A stretch of DNA of 64,000 bases from Sporocytophaga sp. (lineage in GTDB: Bacteria > Bacteroidota > Bacteroidia > Cytophagales > Cytophagaceae). Positions within the stretch are counted from its first letter, which is position 1, and every line of letters begins with the position of its first letter. Position numbers and translations under genes: made by a program. The notes below the pieces were generated by a model. It saw only the letters and a program-made list of their open reading frames with translations, did no database searches and had not been told where the DNA came from. Shown here in pieces: positions 31,426-40,863 of this stretch. The stretch is taken from the NCBI RefSeq assembly GCF_017745095.1, contig NZ_JAGHZZ010000009.1:1-64000 (forward strand), given 5' to 3'.

Positions 31426-32184
31426 ATGAGAAAAAAAATAGTTGCAGGAAACTGGAAAATGAATAAAACTTTGGAAGAAGGTTTAAAGCTTGCTTCAGAA
31501 GTTGTTAATATGGTAAAAGATGAAGTAAAGTCTGATGCTGGCATCGTTCTTTGCCCACCTTTTATTGAGCTTCATGCCGTAAGCAAATTAGTGGAAGGAA
31601 GTAAAATTAGTCTTGGCGCTCAGAATTGCCACTCAAAAGCCTCTGGAGCTTATACTGGTGAAGTTTCAGTAGAGATGTTAAAATCTGTAGGTGCTGGATT
31701 TGTAATTTTAGGACATAGTGAAAGAAGAGAATATTTTAATGAGTCTAATCAGTTTTTGACTGAAAAAGTAAATATAGCTCTTCAGAATGGTCTTACTCCA
31801 ATATTCTGCTGTGGTGAGACGTTAAGCCAAAGAGAAAAAGGTGTTCACCTGGATTTCGTTAAAAGTCAATTAACAGAAAGTCTTTTCCACCTTCCAGAAT
31901 CTGAATTTCTAAAAGTAGTTATTGCATATGAGCCAATCTGGGCAATAGGTACTGGTGTTACAGCTACTACAGCTCAGGCACAAGAAATGCATGCTATTAT
32001 CAGAGACCATATCAAATCAAAATATGGAGCTAAAGTAGCAGATGCGACTACAATTCTATACGGTGGAAGCTGTAAGCCTGACAATGCAAAAGAACTGTTC
32101 GCATGTCCGGATGTTGACGGCGGATTGATAGGCGGAGCAAGCTTGAAAGCAAGAGATTTCGTTGATATTGTTAAATCTTTCTAA
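31426..32184 (+). CDS. tpiA: Triosephosphate isomerase
   Basis: The protein has 252 residues, the full family length. Active-site residues are visible: Lys11 in AGNWKMN, His97 in ILGHSERREYF and Glu169 in IAYEPIWAIGTG. The phosphate-gripping loops GGSCKPDN and GGLIGGASL are at the C terminus. It interconverts dihydroxyacetone phosphate and glyceraldehyde 3-phosphate. A possible -7 box, TAAATTTG, lies at 31386-31393 without a good -33 box. A long hairpin terminator separates it from prmA. Confidence 0.98.
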   Translation: MRKKIVAGNWKMNKTLEEGLKLASEVVNMVKDEVKSDAGIVLCPPFIELHAVSKLVEGSKISLGAQNCHSKASGAYTGEVSVEMLKSVGAGFVILGHSERREYFNESNQFLTEKVNIALQNGLTPIFCCGETLSQREKGVHLDFVKSQLTESLFHLPESEFLKVVIAYEPIWAIGTGVTATTAQAQEMHAIIRDHIKSKYGAKVADATTILYGGSCKPDNAKELFACPDVDGGLIGGASLKARDFVDIVKSF

Positions 32185-32194
32185 AACAAATAGT

Positions 32195-32257
32195 AAAAGG
32201 CTGGGTTGGTAGTATTCTCGGAATACAAATTCCGAATATTAGTGGTCCAGCCTTTTT
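32195..32257 (+). terminator. Terminator between tpiA and prmA
   Basis: AAAAGGCTGG/CCAGCCTTTTT forms the base. Inside it CGGAAT-ACAA-ATTCCG makes a second stacked stem. A T-tract follows. This indicates that prmA has its own promoter. Confidence 0.85.
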
Positions 32258-32294
32258 AAATAATCGAAATATTTAGTATTTTAAATAGTTTATT

Positions 32295-33122
32295 TTGGAC
32301 TTTCTTCAAATAATAATTCCAGCATCAGAGGAAATAAAGGAAATGCTGATTGCTGAACTTGATTTTTTAGGTTTTGATTCTTTTCAGGAAACAGAAGAGG
32401 GGGTCGAAGCTTATGTGCAAGATGATCTTTTTCAAGAGGAACAATTGAAAGAGGTACTTTCTAGATATCAGGATATTCCAGCCTATACTGTATCTAAACT
32501 TGAAAAAAAGAATTGGAATGAAGAATGGGAGAAAAACTTTGATCCGGTCAGAATTGAAGATCAGGTGCTCATTAGAGCATCATTTCATCACCCTGACAAG
32601 AGTTTTCCGTATGAAATTCTGATTAATCCCAAAATGGCATTTGGCACAGGTCATCATGAAACTACTTCTTTGATGATCAAAGCTCAGCTAGGCCTTGAGC
32701 ATCAGGGAAAAATAATACTGGATGCAGGAGCAGGAACGGGGGTATTGGGCATATTTGCCGGAATGCTTGGGGCAAAGGAAATTACTGCCACAGATATTGA
32801 TGAGTGGGCCTATTCCAATATGATGGAAAATGCTGAAATCAATAACATACATAACATGAAATGTTTGCAGGGCACAATGGCTGAACTGAATCTCGTTAAG
32901 AATAAATATGACATTATCCTGGCCAATATTAATAAGAATGTTTTGCTGGATGAGATCAAATTATACTCGTTAGCTTTAAATAAATCCGGAAATCTGCTAT
33001 TAAGCGGATTTTATACAGAAGATATTGAAGATATTAAATCAGAAGCACTTAACAGGGGCTTAAAATTCAAAAAGAGCTTTCAGAAAAATAACTGGGCTTG
33101 TTTAATGTTTCAAAATTCCTGA
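32295..33122 (+). CDS. prmA: Ribosomal protein L11 methyltransferase
   Basis: The protein has 275 residues. The N-terminal substrate domain (residues 1-60) is followed by the linker NWNEEWEKNFDPV and NPKMAFGTGHHETTSLM, the PrmA signature. SAM motif I is ILDAGAGTGVLGIFAG, then the catalytic-site phrase ILANINKNVL. It trimethylates several amino groups of ribosomal protein L11. The start is a TTG at 32295; the first ATG is 16 codons later and would cut into the conserved N-terminal strand, so TTG is favoured. The giant exported-protein gene begins 11 bp after its stop. Confidence 0.95.
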   Translation: MDFLQIIIPASEEIKEMLIAELDFLGFDSFQETEEGVEAYVQDDLFQEEQLKEVLSRYQDIPAYTVSKLEKKNWNEEWEKNFDPVRIEDQVLIRASFHHPDKSFPYEILINPKMAFGTGHHETTSLMIKAQLGLEHQGKIILDAGAGTGVLGIFAGMLGAKEITATDIDEWAYSNMMENAEINNIHNMKCLQGTMAELNLVKNKYDIILANINKNVLLDEIKLYSLALNKSGNLLLSGFYTEDIEDIKSEALNRGLKFKKSFQKNNWACLMFQNS

Positions 33123-33133
33123 GAGAAATTACC

Positions 33134-36100
33134 ATGATGAGGCTTAAATTTTACCTTATTTTTTTAATTGTTGCTGTACCTCTCTTCTGCAGAGCTCAGT
33201 ATAAACTTGCATCAGAACCTGCACAATTTGTTGTGGACGTGAGTACAATGCTTAATACCACCAATAATCAGGGAGCGATGCTCGTGGCCTCTAACTTTAA
33301 CTCATCGTGGTCTGGGTTTTCCGATGATCAGAAGAAAAAAATTATTGAAACTTGTCAGAAGATGTTGAAATCCAAAAAATTAAGGACAAATCCTAATTTT
33401 TCGGATTTCTTTGCAACTTTAGTTGCATCCAAAAATGCTAATCTTTCGACTTCCAACCTTGACACCCTATTAGCCATCACTCAATACGCAGTTGAAAAAT
33501 ACGACGGCCAGAAATTGAATACATATTTTTCTACAATAAGGCTGGTTGTGGAAAAAGGAATGGTTTATTCTTCAGGATATAACAGACTCTATTTTAAAGG
33601 GGGATCCTACAACTTCAGAATGGTAAAAGCAAAGGAGGAAGCTTCTGTAATAGACCAATATGACCAGCAAATTGCAAAGGAGGAACAGCAGGATCAGTCC
33701 CAAACTCAAACAACAGATGAGGGCTGGGGCAATGCTAAGGACATGGATAAGAAGAAAAACGAGTTTTTTAGTGATTGGGATAATCCGCAAGCAGAAGAAA
33801 ATAGCTGGGGAACAATGGAGGAAAATCAACCTAAGCAGGAAGAACAAAATATTTATAACATTGGCTATGTACCAGCTCCTCAACCTCCGATAGATGGAGC
33901 AGTTATTGAATTTAAGGATGTTGACTTTACATTTGTAACAGCCTCTGATAGTACGACTCTCAAAGGTACAAGCGGCAGCCTGATGCTGAAAAATAATCTA
34001 TTTGTTGGTAAGGGAGGAAAATTTGACTGGACTATGGCTGGTTTTGGACCGGATGAAATAACTGCAGAGTTAAAAGATTACAACTTTCCTGTTAAATCTA
34101 CCAAGTTGGTTTGTGAGAGTGCGATTCTGACTTATCCAGCCAAAACAGATGCGAAAGTTGAAGGAATTTTTGAGTTCAACAGTAAGAAGCATAAGACCTT
34201 TGAGGATTGTCAGTATCCAAGATTCAAATCATATGAAAGTAATATTGATATCAAAGGTCTTGGGGAAAATATAAAGTATCATGGAGGTTTGTCTCTTGCC
34301 GGAAGAAGGATGTATAGCTCCTCTGTTGACGAAGGAACAGCATCTATAGAAATTCTTCATGAAGGGAAAACTAAGATCAGATCTGTATCTCCTCGGTTTA
34401 CAATGACAGATTCTACGATCACCTCTGATGTTTCAGGTATTGTTTTATATCAAACCGAAACAGATTCAATCTTCCACCCGGGAGGTAGTTTAAAGTATAA
34501 TAAAAACAGCGCAACTGTTCGTATCACAAAGCCAAATGGCTACAGGCATTCTCCATTTCTTGATAGTTATCACAAGATAGAAATTGTAGCAGATGCACTT
34601 TCCTGGAATCTTGCAGGATCTCAAATTGATTTTAATATCACTAATGGAAGGGATCAGATCCCCGCACTTTTTGAATCGGAGGAATATTTTAGTGGAGACA
34701 AATATTCAGGAATGCAAGGGATGTATAAGTTTCACCCTCTTCAAATGATCGTGGCTCATGCAGACAAAACAAAGTCTGATGTGATGTTTGCCGATGACGT
34801 AGCAAAAGCTTATAAAATTGAACCTCTTACTGTAAGAGGAGCAATGGTGCAGTTAATGAAAACCGGATTTATTGACTATAGTGTGAAATCTGGCGAAATC
34901 AAGCTGAGAAGAAAAGCTAGACACTATGTACTTTCCCGCAGAGACAAAAAGGATTATGATAACATTACCTTTGTTTCTATTAGTCCGGGTGGCGCCAATG
35001 CAACTTTGGACCTTAGCACTAATGAACTCTTGGTAAGAGGGGTGGATAAAATTTATATCAGTGACTCTCTTAATGTAAACTTTGTTCCTGACAAGAGAGA
35101 GCTCAAAATTTTGAAAAACCGTGACTTCTCTTTCCACGGAAAAATCAATACTCAGAACTTTCAGTTCATTGGGAATGATTTCAATTTTGTTTATGACAGC
35201 TTTCTGGTACACTTAAAAACTATCGACCAGATAAGACTTGCCGTGGAGTCTAAAGAAAAAACAGAAAAAGGAAAAGCAAGAGTTTTGGGCAATGAATTGA
35301 GATATTCATCTGGAACACTTTACATCAATAAGCCAGATAATAAGTCAGGAAGAAAAAGAATTCCTGCTTACCCTATCTTTGATGCTACATCTGGGGCAAC
35401 GGTGTTTTTTGATAAACCAACAATTGCCAATGGCGCGTATGATACTACTATTAAGTTTAAAATTCCACCATTTAAAATAGACAGTTTAAGTAGTGATGAC
35501 CCCCAGGCCATTGGTTTTGATGGAAGCTTTGAAACTGGTGGAATATTCCCTGAGTTTAAGGAGAAACTTATTGTAATGCCGGATTATTCTTTGGGATTTG
35601 TTCATGAAGTGCCCAAAAATGGTTATCAGCTGTATACTGGAACCGGAACATACTACAACAAAATATCTCTTGATAATAAAGGTATTCGTGGAGAGGGAGA
35701 CATTACCTATTTAAATGCAGTTTTAAAATCTAAGGACTTTGCATTTTTTAAAGACTCGGTGCTTACGGAGGGGACATCAGTCGTCAATAAAGAAGGTACC
35801 TGTGCTCAGGCTTCATCTCAGGATGTTCATTACCCTGATATGATGGTCAATGATTATAGACTGAAATGGTTGCCGAAAGCAGACAGTATGTTCATATCTA
35901 ATGCAAAAGAGCCCATCAAATTTTATAAAAACACAGGAGACATGCATGGTACTGCCATTCTTACTAAGAATGGTATGTTCGGAAAAGGAGTGCTTATCAC
36001 CAGAGGCTCCGAATCTGAATCACCTAAATTCCATTTTGAACAAACTAGGTTCGCAGCGCGCGAGACACTTTTCAAAGTTAAATCTGATAACCCTGATAAA

Positions 36101-38194
36101 CCTGCATTGAAATGTGAACAGGTAAAACTGAATTTCGATCTTGATCAAAGCATTGCCCAGTTTAGTCCCGAGCAACAGGGCTTTGCAAGTAATGAGTTCC
36201 CATATGCTCAGTATAAAACTTCCCTAGATGAAGGTACTTGGGATCTGAAAAAGAAAAAGATCTTCATGAAAATGCCGGAAGGAGGAAATATCAATAAGTC
36301 ATATTTCTACTCTACCAGACCAGATCAGGATAGCTTGGTGTTTAATGCAACAGATGCAGTTTATGACATGGAAAAGCTGACACTTAACGTGTATGGAATT
36401 CCTTATATTAAAGTAGCAGACGGATTGGTGTATCCTGATAGTAGTAAGGTTATAGTGGAAGAGAATGCGGTTATGCGTACGTTAAAAAACGCAAGGATTG
36501 TACTCGATTCCGTTACCAAATACCACAATTTGTATGATGGTATTATTGATATTGAGGGTAGAAAGAAATTTGCAGGAGAGGCAACTTACCAATATGTTAA
36601 CCTGGGTGCAGATACACTTTCATTCAAATTCCAGGATTTCAGACTTGTGGAATCTGAGAAGAAGAAAGAAGGAGCGCATACGGTGGCGATGGGAGCTATC
36701 AGGGAAGAAGACAGCTTGGAAGTGGCACCAAAAATCCTTTATAAAGGTAAAGTTACCCTTTTTGCAGAAAAGAAATTCCTTGCCTTTGACGGTTTCCTGA
36801 AGCTCGATCTTAAAGGAGCATTGAGCTATTCTCAATGGTTGAAGTATAATAATGATGGATCTAATGCGGACGTAGTAATCAATGTTGACAATGCCGTAGC
36901 TGGAAATGGAACACCATTGACAACAGGTATGTACTTTGACACCAGATCGAATGAGATGTATACTACATTTATCTCACAAAAGCGAAATCAGCTAGATCAT
37001 GATATCTTTAGTACCAAGGGAGTACTTGAGTATATTGCACAAAAAGGATTGTTCCGTGTCGGACTTCCGGATAGACTTTCAGGTAAAACAAAACAGGGTA
37101 GCATTTTTTCATATGATGATGCTAATTCCACTTCAGAATTTTCAGGAAGATTTAATCTTCTTAAAGAAAATAAGAATATTACACTGGATGCAGCAGGTTT
37201 TGGAAAATCAGACCTTACAAATTTTAAATATGAATTTAATACAATATTGTCATTCAATTTTAAGGTAAATTCCTCAGTGTTGACAGCTGTTGGTAAAAAT
37301 ATGAAGACGATGTCTGCTGCTTTCCCATTAGATACTTCTGAGACTTCGGAAAAAATATTTGCAAGAGATACTGTTTTAGTATATAAGTTGGCAGAATTAA
37401 TAGGAAATCCAGGCGCAGAAAAGTATAAAAGTCAAAAATCTCTTGGATATGCGCCGCTGGCAATGATTGACAGCGATTTTGGGAAAAATGTAGTATTCTC
37501 AGATGTAAATCTGAAATGGTCTACAGAGTATAAAGCGTTTTATAGTGTAGGTACCATATATGTGTCAAATATTTTAAAAGATGACATAAATAAGGCAATG
37601 CCTGGACATATCGAGATTAAGAAGACACCTAAAGGTGATGTGATTAATATATATCTTGAAGCAGGTCCTAATTCCTGGTATTACATTACTTATGATGACA
37701 ACAGGTTTGCAGTGACATCTTCAAATGACGAAGTAAATTCAATATTAGCCGGAAAATCAAAAGGTGAAATGGCTGATCGTTCAAAATTCTTCTATGTCAA
37801 AGCTGAACCAGTTGAAAAAACCAGGTTCGTGACTATGTTTAAGGAAAGATATCTTGGAATTCAGGAAGACTTGAACGAATCTATACCTGAAAGTCAGGAA
37901 TATGAGCAGGAGGAGGCCCCTCAAGATGAAGTACAAGAAGAGGCTCCAGCAGAGGAAACTCCTGCCGTAGGAGAGGAGCCTGCAGAAGCCGAATCTCCTG
38001 CGAAGAAATCTAACAAACCTGCTAAAAAAGGTAAAGAAGACACCAAGAACTACGATAAATATAAACTTCCAGATCAAAATCTTGATCAAGGAGAAGAGGG
38101 GCCTGCGGAAGGAGATAAGCCAGATCCTTCAATAGAGGACAGAAAAAAACAGCAACAGGATCAACAAAAGATGAAAAATTTATTCGGAAATTAA
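33134..38194 (+). CDS. Giant exported protein of unknown function, about 1686 aa
   Basis: I place the start at ATG 33134, because the upstream frame overlaps prmA and this ATG directly precedes a signal peptide (residues 1-21, ending LFCRAQ). After a helical N-terminal region comes an acidic, Gln-rich low-complexity stretch near residues 160-245 (KEEQQDQSQTQTTDEGW). About 1,300 residues of beta-strand-rich sequence follow, with recurring short strand-turn patterns of the type seen in AsmA- or OstA-like proteins. The last 115 residues are Glu/Pro/Lys-rich and probably disordered. No known domain is recognisable to me. It is likely periplasmic or outer-membrane associated. Cotranscription with prmA is probable (11 bp gap). 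Confidence 0.75.
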   Translation: MMRLKFYLIFLIVAVPLFCRAQYKLASEPAQFVVDVSTMLNTTNNQGAMLVASNFNSSWSGFSDDQKKKIIETCQKMLKSKKLRTNPNFSDFFATLVASKNANLSTSNLDTLLAITQYAVEKYDGQKLNTYFSTIRLVVEKGMVYSSGYNRLYFKGGSYNFRMVKAKEEASVIDQYDQQIAKEEQQDQSQTQTTDEGWGNAKDMDKKKNEFFSDWDNPQAEENSWGTMEENQPKQEEQNIYNIGYVPAPQPPIDGAVIEFKDVDFTFVTASDSTTLKGTSGSLMLKNNLFVGKGGKFDWTMAGFGPDEITAELKDYNFPVKSTKLVCESAILTYPAKTDAKVEGIFEFNSKKHKTFEDCQYPRFKSYESNIDIKGLGENIKYHGGLSLAGRRMYSSSVDEGTASIEILHEGKTKIRSVSPRFTMTDSTITSDVSGIVLYQTETDSIFHPGGSLKYNKNSATVRITKPNGYRHSPFLDSYHKIEIVADALSWNLAGSQIDFNITNGRDQIPALFESEEYFSGDKYSGMQGMYKFHPLQMIVAHADKTKSDVMFADDVAKAYKIEPLTVRGAMVQLMKTGFIDYSVKSGEIKLRRKARHYVLSRRDKKDYDNITFVSISPGGANATLDLSTNELLVRGVDKIYISDSLNVNFVPDKRELKILKNRDFSFHGKINTQNFQFIGNDFNFVYDSFLVHLKTIDQIRLAVESKEKTEKGKARVLGNELRYSSGTLYINKPDNKSGRKRIPAYPIFDATSGATVFFDKPTIANGAYDTTIKFKIPPFKIDSLSSDDPQAIGFDGSFETGGIFPEFKEKLIVMPDYSLGFVHEVPKNGYQLYTGTGTYYNKISLDNKGIRGEGDITYLNAVLKSKDFAFFKDSVLTEGTSVVNKEGTCAQASSQDVHYPDMMVNDYRLKWLPKADSMFISNAKEPIKFYKNTGDMHGTAILTKNGMFGKGVLITRGSESESPKFHFEQTRFAARETLFKVKSDNPDKPALKCEQVKLNFDLDQSIAQFSPEQQGFASNEFPYAQYKTSLDEGTWDLKKKKIFMKMPEGGNINKSYFYSTRPDQDSLVFNATDAVYDMEKLTLNVYGIPYIKVADGLVYPDSSKVIVEENAVMRTLKNARIVLDSVTKYHNLYDGIIDIEGRKKFAGEATYQYVNLGADTLSFKFQDFRLVESEKKKEGAHTVAMGAIREEDSLEVAPKILYKGKVTLFAEKKFLAFDGFLKLDLKGALSYSQWLKYNNDGSNADVVINVDNAVAGNGTPLTTGMYFDTRSNEMYTTFISQKRNQLDHDIFSTKGVLEYIAQKGLFRVGLPDRLSGKTKQGSIFSYDDANSTSEFSGRFNLLKENKNITLDAAGFGKSDLTNFKYEFNTILSFNFKVNSSVLTAVGKNMKTMSAAFPLDTSETSEKIFARDTVLVYKLAELIGNPGAEKYKSQKSLGYAPLAMIDSDFGKNVVFSDVNLKWSTEYKAFYSVGTIYVSNILKDDINKAMPGHIEIKKTPKGDVINIYLEAGPNSWYYITYDDNRFAVTSSNDEVNSILAGKSKGEMADRSKFFYVKAEPVEKTRFVTMFKERYLGIQEDLNESIPESQEYEQEEAPQDEVQEEAPAEETPAVGEEPAEAESPAKKSNKPAKKGKEDTKNYDKYKLPDQNLDQGEEGPAEGDKPDPSIEDRKKQQQDQQKMKNLFGN

Positions 38195-38230
38195 TTTCTC
38201 AGGAATTTTCATTTAAAGATTTTGGTTCGG

Positions 38231-38278
38231 ACAAAAGAGATTAAAAATCGATGTTGGTTTTTTAATCTCTTTTGTTTT
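38231..38278 (+). terminator. Terminator after the giant protein gene
   Basis: ACAAAAGAGATTAAAAA pairs with TTTTTAATCTCTTTTGT over 17 bp around a loop of about 11 bases, followed by TTTATT. It lies 37 bp after the stop. Confidence 0.85.
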
Positions 38279-38342
38279 ATTAATCAAATTTGGTATTTTT
38301 CAAAAATTAACATTTTGTTAAGGTTACACGTAAGTAAGAAAC

Positions 38343-38984
38343 ATGAGCATATTATTTATAACAATTGGAATTGTTTTTGCCTACCTGATAGGATCACTTC
38401 CTACAGCAATATGGTATGGTAAAGCTTTCTTTGGTCTGGATGTGAGGGATTTCGGTAGCGGAAATGCCGGCGCGACAAATACCTTCAGGGTAATGGGAAA
38501 AAGGGCTGGCATTATAGTTATGCTGGTGGATATATTAAAAGGATGGACTGCGACTAACAGCGCATTCTTTCTTGCATATTATAATTTGATTGATCATCAG
38601 GATCTTGTTTTATACAAGCTATTTTTCGGATTGGCAGCGGTAGCAGGACATATTTTTCCTGTTTACGAAAGATTTAAGGGGGGAAAGGGTGTAGCGACCC
38701 TTTTGGGAATGATATTATCTATACAATCCGAAGCTGCTCTTCTTTGTATTTTGGTTTTTCTGGTTGTATTTCTGGTATTTAAATACGTATCCCTTGGTTC
38801 AATGACCTCTGCATTGGCATTCCCTATTTTGTTATGCCTTCCAAGGTTTAGTCCAAATCAGCCAATTGTTGTGCTATTTGCTTTCGCAATTTTTGCTTTG
38901 GTGGTTATCACTCACCAAAAAAATATTGTCCGTCTTCTTCATGGAGAGGAGAATAAAGCAAAAATCAGAATCAGAAGACGCTAA
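38343..38984 (+). CDS. plsY: Glycerol-3-phosphate acyltransferase PlsY
   Basis: The protein has 213 residues with five membrane helices. The three PlsY motifs are present: IGSLPTAIWYGK, DFGSGNAGATNTFRVMG and HIFPVYERFKGGKGVAT. It transfers an acyl group from acyl phosphate to glycerol 3-phosphate, the first step of phospholipid synthesis, in the inner membrane. The length is normal. The C terminus is short and basic (KIRIRRR). It is convergent with anmK, with only 5 bp between them. Confidence 0.97.
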   Translation: MSILFITIGIVFAYLIGSLPTAIWYGKAFFGLDVRDFGSGNAGATNTFRVMGKRAGIIVMLVDILKGWTATNSAFFLAYYNLIDHQDLVLYKLFFGLAAVAGHIFPVYERFKGGKGVATLLGMILSIQSEAALLCILVFLVVFLVFKYVSLGSMTSALAFPILLCLPRFSPNQPIVVLFAFAIFALVVITHQKNIVRLLHGEENKAKIRIRRR

Positions 38985-38989
38985 AATTA

Positions 38990-40072
38990 TTACGGGGCCA
39001 AATAAATGGCCCCTCCGCAATTATCTTTCATAGAGCCTGTTACTGAGCTCAAACTATTTACCTCATTTCTCCATCTTAGCGTTCCTAAAAAGGCAAATAT
39101 TAATGCCTCTTTAAATGAGACTATTTTAGCTTCCGGAACAATGAATTCGATTCCATTACCGGACTTTTCCTGGAAAAGGCCCACAAGGAATTCATTAAAT
39201 GCTCCACCTCCAGTAATCAGAACTTTGCTATTATCTGAAATTTCATTCTTTTTAATAATGTCAGTTACTTTTTCTGCAATGTGATGGCAAAAAGTATTCA
39301 GTAAATTTTCAATGCTGTCTTTTGTATTTTCTATCAGAGGAATAAATAGATTGTCAACATGTTCTTTACCAAGGGATTTTGGAATTGGTTGAGAATAGTA
39401 ATTAATGTGAGAAAGCGCCTCCAGTAATTTTTTATTAGTGACGCCAGCCTTAGCCAAAGCTCCTCCATGATCAAATAGATGCCCCTTATGTGCTGCCAGT
39501 AAATTTAAAACCATATTTGCAGGGCAGATATCAAAGGCGATTCTTTTGCCAGAATTGTCATCGTAGGAAATATTTGCAATGCCACCAAGATTCAGGCAAA
39601 AGTCAAATTCCTTAAATAATAATTTATCTCCAATAGGAACTAAAGGTGCTCCTTGTCCCCTGAGCGCTACATCCAGTGATCTGAAATCGCAGACTACAGG
39701 AAGATTGCTTGCTGCCGCAACTGCAGCGCCATTTCCAATCTGAGTAGTAAATCTATTTTCTGGCTGATGAAAGATGGTATGACCATGGGTGGAAATAAAA
39801 TCTACAGGAATATTTAGTTTATCAAGAAAGTTTTTTACCGCATTTCCCTGAAAATATCCAAAGTCAAAATCCAGCTTGGCAAGACTTTCAGCAGAGCCTT
39901 TCATCACATTTTTCAAACTGTTTCTGCGCGCTTCGTCATATTCGAAAGTTGTAGCTTCCAGTATTTCGTAGCTCCATTTATTCTCCCTAAGTTCAAACTT
40001 ACAAACCGCGATATCCAGTCCGTCAAGAGATGTTCCGGACATAAGCCCTGCAACTATATAGGTGTTTTTCAT
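38990..40072 (-). CDS. anmK: Anhydro-N-acetylmuramic acid kinase
   Basis: The protein has 360 residues. The N-terminal GLMSGTSLDGLDIAVC is the AnmK nucleotide-binding signature. STHGHTIFHQP, IGNGAAVAA, CDFRSLDVALRGQGAPLVP and the C-terminal LITGGGAFNEFL complete the actin-like kinase fold. It opens and phosphorylates 1,6-anhydroMurNAc from cell-wall turnover to MurNAc 6-phosphate. That product is the substrate of MurQ, encoded 6 kb downstream. A GGGGCCA/TGGCCCC hairpin (38994-39013) lies inside the last codons. Confidence 0.96.
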   Translation of the reverse strand: MKNTYIVAGLMSGTSLDGLDIAVCKFELRENKWSYEILEATTFEYDEARRNSLKNVMKGSAESLAKLDFDFGYFQGNAVKNFLDKLNIPVDFISTHGHTIFHQPENRFTTQIGNGAAVAAASNLPVVCDFRSLDVALRGQGAPLVPIGDKLLFKEFDFCLNLGGIANISYDDNSGKRIAFDICPANMVLNLLAAHKGHLFDHGGALAKAGVTNKKLLEALSHINYYSQPIPKSLGKEHVDNLFIPLIENTKDSIENLLNTFCHHIAEKVTDIIKKNEISDNSKVLITGGGAFNEFLVGLFQEKSGNGIEFIVPEAKIVSFKEALIFAFLGTLRWRNEVNSLSSVTGSMKDNCGGAIYLAP

Positions 40073-40127
40073 GATTCAATCTTCAAACAAATGGGATAAA
40101 ATGAAACAGCTTCGCAAATTTTATTAT

Positions 40128-40135
40128 TATTTTTG
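40128..40135 (+). promoter_or_regulatory. Possible -7 box of coaX
   Basis: TATTTTTG lies 5 bp before the coaX ATG. If used, the mRNA would be almost leaderless. The -33 region is weak, so this is a low-confidence call. Confidence 0.3.
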
Positions 40136-40140
40136 AATTT

Positions 40141-40863
40141 ATGAACCTGGTCATAGATTCTGGCAATACATTAATAAAACTCGGATTATTCGAAAATGGT
40201 ATTCTTGAGAAAGTTTTTACTACAAATGATTATAACCAACTGACAAGAATAATTTCCGGATTTGATATAAAAAGAGCAATTATAAGCAGTGTAAGGAAGG
40301 ATCAAGACATTATTAAAGAGAAAATTTTATTTAAGGTAAACCCTCTTTTGTTAAGTTCAGGCCTTCAATTCCCTTTTAATAATAATTACGAAACACCTCA
40401 AACTCTTGGGCCTGATAGAATTGCGGGTATTGCAGGAGCTTATCAACTTTATCCAGGGAAAGCCAACCTGGTCATAGATGCGGGAACCTGTATTACCTAT
40501 GATTTTATTGATAAAGAAAAAAATTATTATGGAGGAGCAATTTCTCCTGGGATTTCCATACGATTTAAGGCACTAAATACGTTTACAGCAGGCTTACCCT
40601 TAGTAGAAAAAGAAGAAAATATTTCTTTTATCGGAAAAAGTTCAAAAGGATCCATTCTAAGCGGAGTTTTAAATGGAGCCACTGCGGAAATTCAAGGTAT
40701 GATTGGGGAGTTTAAAAAAAATGATCAGGAATTGAATGTAATAATGTGTGGTGGTGATGCAAGATTTTTTGAAAGAAGATTAAAAGAAGCCATCTTTGTG
40801 GTTCCCGATTTGGTTTTAATTGGGCTAAATAGCATTTTGGAATATAATGAGAGATTTTTATAG
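40141..40863 (+). CDS. coaX: Type III pantothenate kinase
   Basis: The protein has 240 residues. Motifs are VIDSGNTLIKLGLFENG (phosphate loop), GPDRIAGIAGAY (substrate loop), VIDAGTCITYDF, and GGAISPGISIRF. It performs the first step of coenzyme A synthesis. Type III enzymes are not feedback-inhibited by CoA. The last 17 bp overlap the start of the following outer-membrane protein gene, a coupling seen in many Bacteroidota. Confidence 0.95.
   Translation: MNLVIDSGNTLIKLGLFENGILEKVFTTNDYNQLTRIISGFDIKRAIISSVRKDQDIIKEKILFKVNPLLLSSGLQFPFNNNYETPQTLGPDRIAGIAGAYQLYPGKANLVIDAGTCITYDFIDKEKNYYGGAISPGISIRFKALNTFTAGLPLVEKEENISFIGKSSKGSILSGVLNGATAEIQGMIGEFKKNDQELNVIMCGGDARFFERRLKEAIFVVPDLVLIGLNSILEYNERFL

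Noticed and set aside
33098-33133. Upstream extension of the giant protein gene into prmA
   Set aside because: The extension would place 12 residues before a signal peptide; the ATG at 33134 gives a normal Sec start.
38994-39013. GGGGCCA/TGGCCCC hairpin as a terminator for plsY or anmK
   Set aside because: It lies inside the anmK 3' end and lacks a T-tract on either strand.
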